Below, one piece after another: positions 7,212-17,900 of a stretch of DNA of 44,685 bases. Below the pieces are notes generated by a model that was given only the letters and a program-made list of their open reading frames with translations, had not been told where the DNA came from and made no database searches. The stretch comes from a virus. The stretch lies in the IMG/VR virus record IMGVR_UViG_3300010885_010083, positions 1 to 44,685 of that record; one strand, written 5' to 3'. Made by a program: the position numbers and the translations under genes. Each line of letters starts with the position of its first letter. Positions within the stretch are counted from its first letter, which is position 1.

Positions 7212-9542
7212 ATGTCTCTTACGCTCGATACAGTGGTTATTACTCCAAAAGAAAATATTCTAAACAACTATAGATCGTACACCTATAATTTTACAATAGC
7301 CGCTGTACATGCTTCTGATGTTGCAAACAAAGAATACACTGGCAGTTCGTCTGATGTTGTTATTGCCAGGTCTGGCGGCAAAGGAACATCGGGAATATCG
7401 TCTCAGTCTACAGGCGATATAGCTAAAGCAAGCAGCGATTATGCAAAAGAATCGACTAGCTTATCTGCCACAAGTGAATCTGTGGCAGTTAAAAAATCAG
7501 CATTGAATACTGCTCTTGCAGCCGACGGATTTAATAAAAACAGTCCCGGTAGATTTGATTTCTTTATTGATAATGTTGAAATATCGACCGACATGGCATT
7601 TTCTTCAAAAGGAAGTGTAACACTGCCCGCCACGTTAAAGTTTGAAATTGTTGAGCCATATAGTATTAATGGTTTCTTAGAAGCAATGCACGTTGCGGCA
7701 CTAACAACAGGATTCCCTTCATACGCAGAAGCAACTTTTATTTTCAAAATGCAGTTTATTGGGTATCCTGACAGGGGAGCCCTTCCTGAACCTAAAGTAA
7801 TTCCTAAATCTACTAGAAATTTTATGTTCAAAATGTCTGAAATCCAAATAGATCTTACGGAAAAAGGGACAAGGTATAGATGTGCTGGCAACCCTCTTCC
7901 TGGTATGGCGTTAGGTCAGCCAGATGTATTACCAGAACCTGTAAGTTTACAAGGGCAAACTGTACAAGAAGCGTTAGAAAACTTTTTTAAGAATGTAAAT
8001 GAACAAAAAATTGCCGCCGACAAAACCGGCAAAGCAGGTGCTGACGCAGGAAATCATGATATCTATGAAATTAAATTTCCCGATATTGTTAAAGGTAAAG
8101 AAACTGGTTCAACAAACAAAATCTCACAATCTAAAATTGCAACTCCTCTTAGAGAAAACCAACTTTATGCGTTTTTAGATCCCGCCACATCTACAAAATC
8201 AAATGCAATGCAAACAGGAAATAGTGCAGCATCATCAATACCTGCTGACTATGTACTAAAAGATACGCAGATACAATTTGCAGACGGGCGACGGATTAGC
8301 GAAGCTATTTCCGCTGTGGTTAGAGATAGTAATTATACTAGAGATATATTGAGAGATGTCCCGGGTCACACTGACGATGCTGGTCTCATTAATTACTTTA
8401 CGATTATAACAGAAACTTATCCTCTTAAAAAATTTGATGCAGTATCTCGGAGACCTTATAAGAAATATGTTTTTAAGGTTGTACCATATAAAGTTCATCG
8501 TACTTCAATTCCGGGATATGAAGCAATTCCGTACAAAGCTGAAACACTAAATCAAATAATCTGGAGAAAATATAACTATCTATATACCGGAGATAATATA
8601 GATGTACTTAGTTTTAAGTTAAATTTTAATTTTGCATTTCAGTCCGAAATACCTCGGGGTAATGCTAATAATGATACCCCAGGTGCTACTAGAGGAGCAG
8701 CGCCTGATTCGACAGTTGATGTTAAACGTAAAGGTGTTAATGTAGAAAATCTTAAAACAGATCAAAATTCAGGAGGAACAGTTGCAACAACACCTACTGC
8801 TTACAGCATGAGTCGAGTAACTGACGGAACAGCCGGTCAAGTATCAGACGATCCTTATTGGACACTTGCTAGAAATATGCATGATTCAATTGTTAACTCT
8901 ACCGGAGGATCTCTACTTATAGGCGAATTAGAAATTTTAGGAGATCCGTTTTTTCTTGTTACAGGTGCATTTAGTAATAGTATTCCTTTAGAAGAAAGTC
9001 CCGGTATTACTATTAATGGAGAGGCTTCCTACATTACCGGCCTTATAGTAATTGGTCTTGAATTTAGAAATCCTCAGGATATTGGGACATTTAATGAAGG
9101 AGGATTATTAAAATTTCAAGATACTGAACGTGTTCCTTTCGGCGGCATATATAAAGTTTCTTCAGTAACTAGTACTTTCAAAGAAGGACAGTTCAGACAA
9201 ATACTAAAAATTGAAAGGTTGCCGGGTCAATTGCCGAACAATACTAAAACTGCTCCTGGAGATATCGCCGATGCTTCAGTTACAGAACCAAATAAAATAG
9301 ATAAACCAGTCGCAGATAGTACACAGGCAACAGGCAGTGCAGCATTGGATGGTACACAGTCTGGCTCGGGTTCTGCAACTACAATTCCGCCCGGACAGCC
9401 AGAAACAATTGCACCACCTGCTGAAATATCTGCTAAAGATATTGCAAATGCTGTCAGCTCGGCAGCTAACAAAATAATAAGTCCGTTGAGCTTACTTGTT
9501 AATAGCATTACTAGCTCGGTAACGAATAAATTTGGAAAATAA
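7212..9542 (+). CDS. Baseplate hub candidate (gp27 position)
   Basis: A protein of 776 aa, soluble and beta-rich by composition. A block around residues 115-200 contains GRFDFFIDNVEIS, then LKFEIVEPYSINGFLEAM, as in the membrane-independent hub proteins of contractile tails. A second block near residues 570-660 describes another beta-domain (LLIGELEILGDPFF, ITGLIVIGLEFRNP). The last 120 residues are low-complexity Ala/Ser/Thr/Pro. It sits between gene 53 and the spike gene 5, where T4-like phages place hub components, and is about twice the size of T4 gp27. A hub role (trimeric adaptor from wedge to spike) is inferred from place and texture, not from a clear homology call. Confidence 0.5.
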   Translation: MSLTLDTVVITPKENILNNYRSYTYNFTIAAVHASDVANKEYTGSSSDVVIARSGGKGTSGISSQSTGDIAKASSDYAKESTSLSATSESVAVKKSALNTALAADGFNKNSPGRFDFFIDNVEISTDMAFSSKGSVTLPATLKFEIVEPYSINGFLEAMHVAALTTGFPSYAEATFIFKMQFIGYPDRGALPEPKVIPKSTRNFMFKMSEIQIDLTEKGTRYRCAGNPLPGMALGQPDVLPEPVSLQGQTVQEALENFFKNVNEQKIAADKTGKAGADAGNHDIYEIKFPDIVKGKETGSTNKISQSKIATPLRENQLYAFLDPATSTKSNAMQTGNSAASSIPADYVLKDTQIQFADGRRISEAISAVVRDSNYTRDILRDVPGHTDDAGLINYFTIITETYPLKKFDAVSRRPYKKYVFKVVPYKVHRTSIPGYEAIPYKAETLNQIIWRKYNYLYTGDNIDVLSFKLNFNFAFQSEIPRGNANNDTPGATRGAAPDSTVDVKRKGVNVENLKTDQNSGGTVATTPTAYSMSRVTDGTAGQVSDDPYWTLARNMHDSIVNSTGGSLLIGELEILGDPFFLVTGAFSNSIPLEESPGITINGEASYITGLIVIGLEFRNPQDIGTFNEGGLLKFQDTERVPFGGIYKVSSVTSTFKEGQFRQILKIERLPGQLPNNTKTAPGDIADASVTEPNKIDKPVADSTQATGSAALDGTQSGSGSATTIPPGQPETIAPPAEISAKDIANAVSSAANKIISPLSLLVNSITSSVTNKFGK

Positions 9543-9544
9543 TA

Positions 9545-11104
9545 ATGGGAAGTTTTGATCAAAGACGAACAGGGACCTTACCATCTCCAGGGCCATTCCT
9601 TGCGGAAATTACTAGTCTACTAGATCCTACATATATGGGAGGAGTTGAAGTTGTACTTAAAAAAGGACTAACCGGGTCTATTACAAAGCAAAGCAATACT
9701 TATATTGTAAAATACATGACCCCGTTTTACGGTGCTACTTCTATTAGATATGAAGGTAATAACAGCGGAGACTTTAATGATGTACAAAAGTCATACGGAA
9801 TGTGGATGGTTCCGCCAGATGTCGGTACAACTGTACTCGTTATTTTCATTGACGGGGATCCAAATCAAGGATATTGGATAGGATGTGTTCCCGACGAGTT
9901 TCAAAATCATATGGTCCCGGGCATTGCTGCAACAGAAAATGTAATGGCAACTCCTGGCCAAAGAATAAAATATGAAACTTCCTCGCTGCCTACAGCAGAA
10001 TTTCATAAAAGTAGTCAAAAACTCAGTAATCCTAATGTTAACAAGTTTCCAAAACCTATACATCCCTTCGCTGATAGATTATTAGCGCAAGGGCTATTAC
10101 GAGATAATGTTAGAGGCATCACGTCTAGTTCCGCTAGACGTGAGCACCCTTCTCACGTATTCGGCATTAGCACTCCTGGACCACTAGATCTTAACGGTAA
10201 AAAAGGAAAAGTAGGCTATGAGGGAAATACACAAGCACCAATAAGTCGTCTAGGTGGCAGTACATTTGTCATGGATGACGGAGATTCTAAGGGATTAAAC
10301 GAGCTTGTAAGAATTAGAACACGCACAGGTCATCAAATTCTAATGCACAACAGTAGCGACTTGATCTATATTGCTAATAGTAAAGGAACCGCATGGATTG
10401 AATTGACCAGCAATGGAAAAATTGATATCTACGCCGAAGACTCAGTTAGTATTCATACTGAAGCAGATTTTAATTTCCGTGCTGATAGAGATATTAATAT
10501 TGAAGCAGGCAGAAATATTAATATGAATTCTGTTAGTAACTTAAACATAAATGCTAGAAAAGATTTTAATTTAATAGTTAATAAAGAAGGCAAGATTTTA
10601 ATCAACGGAACATTTGAACAGACAGTCAAACAGAATCTAAAAGTTTCAGTTACGGGAGGAATTTATCAATCTTCCAAAGGAAATCTAAACTTAACCTCTG
10701 ACAGTTCAGTAAATGTGACATCCGCCGCTAACATGAACTTAAAATCATCCGGAACAATGAATCAAACATCCGGTGGAAACTTCAATGTCAACTCCGCCGC
10801 ACAATATTTAGAAACTGCTAAAGTTATTCAGATGAACGGTGCTCCGGCTGCATTAGCAATTCCTGCTACGGCTGCAGAAATATCAGCAACACCTACATTA
10901 CTACCGTTGTTTACTCTACCTAACAGAGATAAAGATGCAGGATGGTCGGGCCAAAACTTTTATGCTACTGATTCTATCAAGAGTATTATGCAACGTGTGC
11001 CTACACACGAACCATGGGCTCAGCATGAAAACTTAAATCCTAAATCATTTAGTCCAAAAGGCACTGATACAATTGATGGAACAGCCAACAAAAGAGCAGG
11101 TTAA
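9545..11104 (+). CDS. 5: gp5-type baseplate central spike, no lysozyme domain
   Basis: A protein of 519 aa. An N-terminal OB-fold (about residues 17-125) contains YMTPFYGATSIRYEGNN and GTTVLVIFIDGDPNQGYWIG, as in gp5 and VgrG. From about residue 295 to 430 there is a regular two-to-three-turn beta-helix pattern of alternating short strands (DINIEAGRNINMNS, LNLTSDSSVNVTS), which forms the membrane-piercing needle. Between them I see no lysozyme catalytic region like that in T4 gp5. The spike must therefore pierce mechanically, or the muralytic function lies elsewhere. The C-terminus continues past the helix for about 80 residues (WSGQNFYATDSIK, HEPWAQHENLNP). Confidence 0.85.
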   Translation: MGSFDQRRTGTLPSPGPFLAEITSLLDPTYMGGVEVVLKKGLTGSITKQSNTYIVKYMTPFYGATSIRYEGNNSGDFNDVQKSYGMWMVPPDVGTTVLVIFIDGDPNQGYWIGCVPDEFQNHMVPGIAATENVMATPGQRIKYETSSLPTAEFHKSSQKLSNPNVNKFPKPIHPFADRLLAQGLLRDNVRGITSSSARREHPSHVFGISTPGPLDLNGKKGKVGYEGNTQAPISRLGGSTFVMDDGDSKGLNELVRIRTRTGHQILMHNSSDLIYIANSKGTAWIELTSNGKIDIYAEDSVSIHTEADFNFRADRDINIEAGRNINMNSVSNLNINARKDFNLIVNKEGKILINGTFEQTVKQNLKVSVTGGIYQSSKGNLNLTSDSSVNVTSAANMNLKSSGTMNQTSGGNFNVNSAAQYLETAKVIQMNGAPAALAIPATAAEISATPTLLPLFTLPNRDKDAGWSGQNFYATDSIKSIMQRVPTHEPWAQHENLNPKSFSPKGTDTIDGTANKRAG

Positions 11105-11111
11105 AATTTAC

Positions 11112-11119
11112 AATAAATA
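11112..11119 (+). promoter_or_regulatory. Late-type box AATAAATA before gene 25
   Basis: AATAAATA matches the (N)ATAAATA late-promoter box of T4-like phages. It ends five bases before the gene 25 ATG, so the expected transcription start would fall at or next to the start codon. This would give a leaderless or nearly leaderless mRNA. Confidence 0.5.
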
Positions 11120-11124
11120 TTAAT

Positions 11125-11562
11125 ATGGCCTATAAGAAACTTGAAATTAACAATAATACAGTGGAACAAAACCCACTAACTCAGTCTAGCCAATTTTATA
11201 AAGGGTTTAGCTCTGTGAATGAAACTACAGCAGAAACTCAACTCTACGATTTTGATTTAATAAAGCAGGACATCATTAATCATTTCAAGACAAAAAAAGG
11301 CGAGCGCCTAATGAATCCTACCTTTGGAAGCATTATCTGGGATTTGCTAATGGAACCGTTAACAAATGAAGTTAGAACTGCTCTCAAGGATGATGTTAAT
11401 ACTATTTGTACGTTCGACCCTAGAGTTACTCCTATACAAATGGATATAACAGAGTATGAAAATGGATTTCTTTTAGAACTGACATTGTTAATGAAAAAGA
11501 CTAACCAATCTACAAATATGCGGTTAGCGTTTGACCAACGTATAGGCTTACAGGTACAATAA
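11125..11562 (+). CDS. 25: gp25 baseplate wedge protein
   Basis: A protein of 145 aa, the usual size. The GPW/gp25 core is clear: KTKKGERLMNPTFGS (about residues 55-69), then IIWDLLMEPL and a later FDPRVTPIQMDI. In contractile machines gp25 lies at the inner baseplate, contacts gp6 and gp53, and starts the sheath handshake. There is no ribosome binding site before the ATG; a late box lies immediately upstream. Confidence 0.93.
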   Translation: MAYKKLEINNNTVEQNPLTQSSQFYKGFSSVNETTAETQLYDFDLIKQDIINHFKTKKGERLMNPTFGSIIWDLLMEPLTNEVRTALKDDVNTICTFDPRVTPIQMDITEYENGFLLELTLLMKKTNQSTNMRLAFDQRIGLQVQ

Positions 11563-11582
11563 AATACCAAGTTTATACACAC

Positions 11583-11590
11583 AATAAATA
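11583..11590 (+). promoter_or_regulatory. Late-type box AATAAATA before gene 6
   Basis: AATAAATA in the 48-base gap between genes 25 and 6, ending 20 bases before the gene 6 ATG. It has the same octamer as the box before gene 25. The predicted leader would be about 15 bases and lacks an obvious Shine-Dalgarno sequence. Confidence 0.55.
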
Positions 11591-11610
11591 CGGTACAGAA
11601 CAATAAAATC

Positions 11611-14600
11611 ATGATTCCATCAACAAATAACAAACTGCTGGTTTCTGAAGATTGGAAAAAAATCTATCAGAGCTACCGCAACGCAGATTTTCAAAGTTAC
11701 GATTTTGAAACTCTCCGTCGCACAATGATTCAGTATCTTCAAGAAAATTTTCCTGAAGATTTCAACGATTTTATTGACAGTAGTGAATATATTGCTCTTA
11801 TTGATCTTATTGCTTTTTTAGGTCAGAATTTAAGTTTCCGCATTGACTTAAATGCTCGTGAAAATTTCTTAGAAACAGCACAGCGCCGCGATAGTATTCT
11901 ACGTTTAGCACAGTTAGTAAGTTATGTTCCTAAGCGTAATACTCCTGCAAACGGATTCTTAAAAGTAACAGCAGTTTCTACAACCGACAATGTTATTGAC
12001 GGTAACGGAATCAATCTAGCAAATACAACAGTTGGCTGGAATGATCCTACTAACTCTAATTGGTATTCTCAATTCCTTGCTATCATGAATTCTTCAATGG
12101 CAGGTAGTTTTTCTTTTGGCAAGCCTTACGATAGACAAACGATCAATGGCATCTTAACAGAACAGTACAGGATTAACAGTGCTAACACTGATGTCCCAGT
12201 TTATGGATTTACTAAAAATATCGGTGGCACATCGATGGCATTTGAAATTGTTTCTTCCGGGTTCTCCGGTAAAACATCAATTTACGAAGAAGCACCGCGT
12301 CCAGCTAATCCGCTTGGCCTAATATATAAAAATGATAATCAAGGAAACGGTAGTAACAACACAGGATTCTTTGCACACTTCCGTCAGGGTAGTTTAAGTG
12401 TTGCAAATTTTGCAGTCGATAATCCAGTGCCTAATGAAATTGTAGGAGTTAACACTACAAATATTAATAACACCGATGTATGGTTATGGCAACTAGATTC
12501 TAATAATTCTTATTCAACTTTATGGACAAAAGTTTCCGATGTTATAGGCAACAATGTTATCTATAATAGTTTAAGTAATGATGTAAGAAATATTTACAGC
12601 GTAACTTCCCGTGATCAAGATCAAGTTGACTTAAATTTTGCAGACGGTAGCTTTGGTAATTTACCCAAAGGCAATTTTAGATTGTTCTATCGTCAAAGCA
12701 ATGGATTAACATATTCTATCAAACCAGAACAGATGAGCGGGATTGTTATTGATGTTCCTTATTACAATAAAAATAATCAACAACATACATTAACATTAAC
12801 TTTAACTTTAGAATATACTGTAAACAATAGTTCTGGTACAGAGTCTAATGCTAGTATTCAGAGCAAAGCGCCCCAGGCATACTATGTGCAAAATAGAATG
12901 GTCACTGCTGAGGACTATAACATTGCCCCGTTGACGCTGGGCAATGATATTCTTAAAGTTAAAAGTGTTAATAGAGTTTCTAGCGGATTAAGCAAGTATT
13001 TTGATCTAAGTGATGTTAGCGGCAAGTATAGTAAAACTAATATTTTTGCTACCGATGGTATTGTTTACAAAGATACTAAAGAAAATATTTTTGAATTTGA
13101 ATTTACAACTAGAAACGAAGTTTTTGCAGTAATTAAGCAACAGTTAGCTACAGTAATTTCATCTACCTCAATGAGATCTTTTTACTTTGATCAATATAGT
13201 AGACCGTTGCTGTTAGAATCAACATGGTTAGTTCCTGTTCCTAAACAACCCAGAGGATATTTTAATAAAGATAACGGCCCAGTTCCAGTTGGCACATTTA
13301 ATTCTGATAATTTTAAATATATCGAAGCTGGCGCACTAATTAAATTTGTTCCCCCTTCTGGAAAATTCTTTACAGCAAATGGAAACCTTACTAGTGCAGA
13401 ATCTACAACCACTCGAAAATATATTTGGTCTAAAGTTGTCCAAGTAGTTGGCACAGGTGCAGGTACATTAGATGATGGCACCGGTCCAGTAATTTTAAGC
13501 GATGTAATTCCAGCTAATTCAATTCCGGTGGAAGTAATCCCTAAATTTGTTAATGTATTTTCTTATGCATTTGAAACAGAATTAGTTAATTTATGTTTAG
13601 GCCAAAGAAACTTTGGTCTTAGTTTTGACAATGAATCTAGATCATGGAACATTATTTCTGATACAAACCTTGATATATTATCTTCTTTTAGTCTAGCATC
13701 TCAGGGAGATAAAACTAATAATAGTAAAGACGCAAGCTGGATGATTGCATTTATTTGGAATAGCAAGAAATACACTGTAAGATATAGAAACACCGATTTT
13801 ATATTTGAAAGTGAAAAAGAAACTGCGTTCTTTGTTGATGCTGATTCAATTAATTATGATTTTACTACTGACACAATTGTCAAAGACCAAGTTAATGTAT
13901 TGTCTATCAATCAATCAAACACATCAACTTATGTTTCTTTGGGCAAAGATTACACATGGCAAATTGATAACGCAGTAATAGAACCAGATGGCTATATTGA
14001 ACCTAAAAAAGTTAAGGTAAGTTTTTATGACTATAATAATTTAGGTCAGATTACTGATCCTGATACATTTAATAATATTGTTCAACCACTTACTACATCT
14101 ACAAACGGATATAGAGATAAGTTTGTTTATTTTAAAAGGCTATCAGACGGTTTGAGATATGTTTTAGTTGACGGAATTGAAGCTTACCCAACACCAGATG
14201 CTGTAGGTAATAATCCGGACCCTAGTGTATTATATTATTTCTATGATCAAAACTACAATGTAGTAAACACTTATTCTACTACAACTAATGCATGGGTATA
14301 TCAACCTGAATATTTTGCATACCCGGGGCGCAGTGGATTAAAATTCCACTATGTTCATAATAGCAGCGAAGATCGTAGGATTGATCCTAGTAAGAGTAAT
14401 TTAATTGATGTTTACTTATTAACATCGGCATACGATGCAGAATATAGAAACTGGTTAACAACTGGCATTGGGTACGAACCCCTTGCTCCGACAAGTCAAA
14501 GCCTAGAAGAAAATTTCTCATCATCGTTGGAAACAATTAAAACTGTCAGTGATGAAATTATTTTTCAACCTGTAAAATATAAAGTATTGTTTAGTAGCAA

Positions 14601-14970
14601 CGCAGATATTAATCTGCAAGCAACATTCAAGGCTGCAAAAAATTCTACAAGACCTGTTAGCGACAATGAATTAAAAACAAGAATCCTATCTGCAATCAAC
14701 GATTTCTTTAGCTTATCAAATTGGGATTTTGGTCAAACATTTTACTTTAGCGAATTATCGACCTATGTAATGAATCTATTAACACCAGATATCACAAACT
14801 TTGTAATAGTACCTAAATCAAACAACAATTTTGGAAGTTTATATGAGGTTGCTTGTGCAAGTAACGAAATTTTCATTAGCGGTGCAACTGTATTTGATAT
14901 AGAAATCATCGATGCAATTACATCATCACAATTAAAAACAACATCTATCGTAACTGGTACCGGAAGTTAA
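11611..14970 (+). CDS. 6: gp6 baseplate wedge protein
   Basis: A protein of 1119 aa. The N-terminal 120 residues carry the gp6 signature: DFQSYDFETLRRTMIQYL, EDFNDFIDSSEYIALIDL and RENFLETAQRRDSILRL. gp6 dimers form the continuous iris ring of the baseplate that changes diameter on contraction. T4 gp6 is about 660 aa, so this protein carries some 450 extra residues, mostly beta-rich sequence in the central and C-terminal parts. A second conserved-looking block near residues 415-440 (NRMVTAEDYNIAPL) is the gpJ-like core. Confidence 0.92.
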   Translation: MIPSTNNKLLVSEDWKKIYQSYRNADFQSYDFETLRRTMIQYLQENFPEDFNDFIDSSEYIALIDLIAFLGQNLSFRIDLNARENFLETAQRRDSILRLAQLVSYVPKRNTPANGFLKVTAVSTTDNVIDGNGINLANTTVGWNDPTNSNWYSQFLAIMNSSMAGSFSFGKPYDRQTINGILTEQYRINSANTDVPVYGFTKNIGGTSMAFEIVSSGFSGKTSIYEEAPRPANPLGLIYKNDNQGNGSNNTGFFAHFRQGSLSVANFAVDNPVPNEIVGVNTTNINNTDVWLWQLDSNNSYSTLWTKVSDVIGNNVIYNSLSNDVRNIYSVTSRDQDQVDLNFADGSFGNLPKGNFRLFYRQSNGLTYSIKPEQMSGIVIDVPYYNKNNQQHTLTLTLTLEYTVNNSSGTESNASIQSKAPQAYYVQNRMVTAEDYNIAPLTLGNDILKVKSVNRVSSGLSKYFDLSDVSGKYSKTNIFATDGIVYKDTKENIFEFEFTTRNEVFAVIKQQLATVISSTSMRSFYFDQYSRPLLLESTWLVPVPKQPRGYFNKDNGPVPVGTFNSDNFKYIEAGALIKFVPPSGKFFTANGNLTSAESTTTRKYIWSKVVQVVGTGAGTLDDGTGPVILSDVIPANSIPVEVIPKFVNVFSYAFETELVNLCLGQRNFGLSFDNESRSWNIISDTNLDILSSFSLASQGDKTNNSKDASWMIAFIWNSKKYTVRYRNTDFIFESEKETAFFVDADSINYDFTTDTIVKDQVNVLSINQSNTSTYVSLGKDYTWQIDNAVIEPDGYIEPKKVKVSFYDYNNLGQITDPDTFNNIVQPLTTSTNGYRDKFVYFKRLSDGLRYVLVDGIEAYPTPDAVGNNPDPSVLYYFYDQNYNVVNTYSTTTNAWVYQPEYFAYPGRSGLKFHYVHNSSEDRRIDPSKSNLIDVYLLTSAYDAEYRNWLTTGIGYEPLAPTSQSLEENFSSSLETIKTVSDEIIFQPVKYKVLFSSNADINLQATFKAAKNSTRPVSDNELKTRILSAINDFFSLSNWDFGQTFYFSELSTYVMNLLTPDITNFVIVPKSNNNFGSLYEVACASNEIFISGATVFDIEIIDAITSSQLKTTSIVTGTGS

Positions 14971-14971
14971 C

Positions 14972-17900
14972 ATGGCAAAACAAGTTATTAAATCGATCAA
15001 TCTACTACCTGAGATTTTTAGAACAGGTAAGAATTCAAAATTTTTAGCAAGTACAATTGATCAATTAATCCAACCTCCGGATCTAGAACGAATTGATGGA
15101 TATGTTGGATCTAAATTAACACCAACATATGTATCTACGACTGACAATTATATTCCTGAGTCTCTATCGTTACGCAGAAATTATCAATTAGAACCTGCGT
15201 TGGTTATTAAAGATAATGCTTCTAATGTAACAGATGTTATCGGGATTGATGACCTTGCCAACGAGATTTCTACCAAAGGCGGCAAAAGTGATAACTTTGA
15301 TAGGTTGTTTAGATCCGAAGTATACTCTTATGATCCGCATATTGATTGGGACAAGTTAGTTAACTACCAAGAATATTATTGGATGGTTACTGGACCCGAG
15401 ACTATTGTTATTACAGGCGAGCAACGCAATACCACTAGCACTTATACTGTGATAGACAATGGTACCGGATCTTCGTTTATTTTTAGTCCTGACGGGCTAA
15501 CTGAAGATCCTGTAATTGAATTGTACAGAGGTAATACTTACCATTTTGAAGTTAAATCTTCATTTAAGTTTTTTGTTAAAACATCTCCCACCACAGGCAA
15601 CGGTGATCAATATAACTATGGCATTACTAATAATGGAACATCTTCCGGTACCGTAACAATTGTTGTTGGTCAAAACACCCCTGACACATTATATTACACT
15701 AATGATAGTCAACAATTTATGCAAGGACAGTTTTCAATTAAATCTTTAGATCAAGATACTTCTATTGATATTGACTTAGCAATCGTAGGTAAGAAATTTT
15801 ACACATCCGGACTAGGAGTTGAGCTAACTAACGGAATGAAAATAAGGTTTGGCGGAACTATTACTCCTGAATCTTATAGAGAAAAAGAATATTTTGTAGA
15901 GGGCGTTGGCAAAGCAATCCAATTAATTGATTATTCATTATTAACTGCTTCACAAAGTATTAAAAATGTTTATAATGATAACTTTGATACTACTGCGTTC
16001 GATGACTACCCGTTTGACAATTATAAAAGTTTACCCCTTGTACCAGAATATATCACTATCAATCGTGCCAGCCAGGATTTAAATCCTTGGTCTAAATATA
16101 ATCGTTGGGTACACAGCAGTGCTATTAAAGCAAGTGCAGAAGCCAATAATCAAATCCCTGTATATCCTGCTAACCAGCGAGCAAAACGACCTATCATTGA
16201 ATTTGTACCAAATTTAAAATTGTTTAATTTTGGTTCAACTGGAATTGATGATGTTGATTATATTGATACAGTTACAACTGATGCATTTAGTAAAGTAGAA
16301 GGTTCTGCCGGTTATTATGTTGACGGAATTTTATTAGAGCAAGGTAATACAGTTATTTTTAGTGCAGACACTGATTCAATTGTTCGTAATAAAGTTTTTC
16401 GAGTTAACTATGTTAAATTAAAAGGTAGTACTTATTTAGAACTACAAACAGTTTCGTCACCCGAAGCCGAAGCTAGTGTTAGTGTAAATTTTGGAAAAAA
16501 ATATGCAGGTACTAACTGGTGGTTTGATGGATCTAATTGGAATTTTTCTCAACAGCACGATTCATTAAATCAAGCACCTTTGTTTGATCTGTTTGATAAA
16601 TTGGGAAATCGATACAGCGACACTGTACATTACCTAAGTAGTTTTAGCGGTAATAAAATATTTGGTTATGAAATAGGTACAGGATCGAATGATACTGTTT
16701 TAGGGTTTCCATTAAAATATAAAAATAGTTCTGGAGTAGGTAGCTACTTGTTTAAGAATTATTTCATGACTGATACTATTTCCATATCAGAAAGCAATCA
16801 AGTTGTTACTAAAATTTCTACTGCCGATACTTACCTTAAGTTTATAAACGACGAGACTTATACAAATGTATGGGCATTAACAGCTGATTATCAGATACCT
16901 ATTTTACAATTTCAAACAATTGAAAATCAATCTACTTCTACAATTGCAATAACAGCAGTTGATAATCCTGCTATTGTAGATTTGCAATTAGATGTATTTG
17001 TCAATAGCGTTAAAATAGATGCATACACAACTGCAATAACCGGACCTAATTATTTTGTTAAGTTTACAAATGTTTTAACTCCTGGGGACAACGTCTTATT
17101 CAAAATATACACAGATGTTCCGGTCAATAATAACGGCTATTATGAATTACCGTTGAGTTTGACTAATAATCCGTTAAACGGTCCAATTACTTCGTTAACA
17201 CTAAGTGAATTAAGCGACCATTTGCATACTGCAATTCATAAATCTCCCGACTTTGTTGGAAATTTTCCAGGAGTAAGTAATTTAAGAGATATTTCTAATA
17301 TTGTAGCGTATGGAGACAGATTAATTTCTAATGCTAGCCCACTGGCATTTGCTAGTTTCTTTATTGGAAAGAAAAATCACAGTGTTATCGATGCTACTGC
17401 TAAGGCCGCCGACCAATATAATCAATTTAAGATTTCTCTTCTAAAACAATTAGTTAAACTTGAAGATCAAACAGACCCGGTTGCCGCGCTTGACATTGCC
17501 TTAAAAGAAATTAATCTTGATAAAGATCTTTTATCTCCGTACTATCTCTCAGATATGATAGCCTACGGCACAGATAAAACTGTTAGAACATGGACGGTAA
17601 CAGATGTACGAAATACAGTCTATCCTATTACATCTGATTTTAGACTCGATAAATTAAGTTTACGGTCTGTCTTAGTTTATCTAAATGGTGTACAACTTAT
17701 TAATAGTGTTGATTACGAATTTGTAACTGACGATTCTACTATTCAAATGTTAACACCACTTGTAGTTGGTGATACAATTACTATTAATGATTATTATAGT
17801 ACAGCAGGTTCTTTTGTACCATCAACTCCTACGAAGTTGGGATTATTTCCTAAATTTACTCCTAGAATATTTGAAGACACATCATACATTAGTGCTCCTG

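Noticed and set aside
9900-10450. Lysozyme domain in gp5
   Set aside because: The stretch between the OB-fold and beta-helix shows no T4-lysozyme-like catalytic motif.
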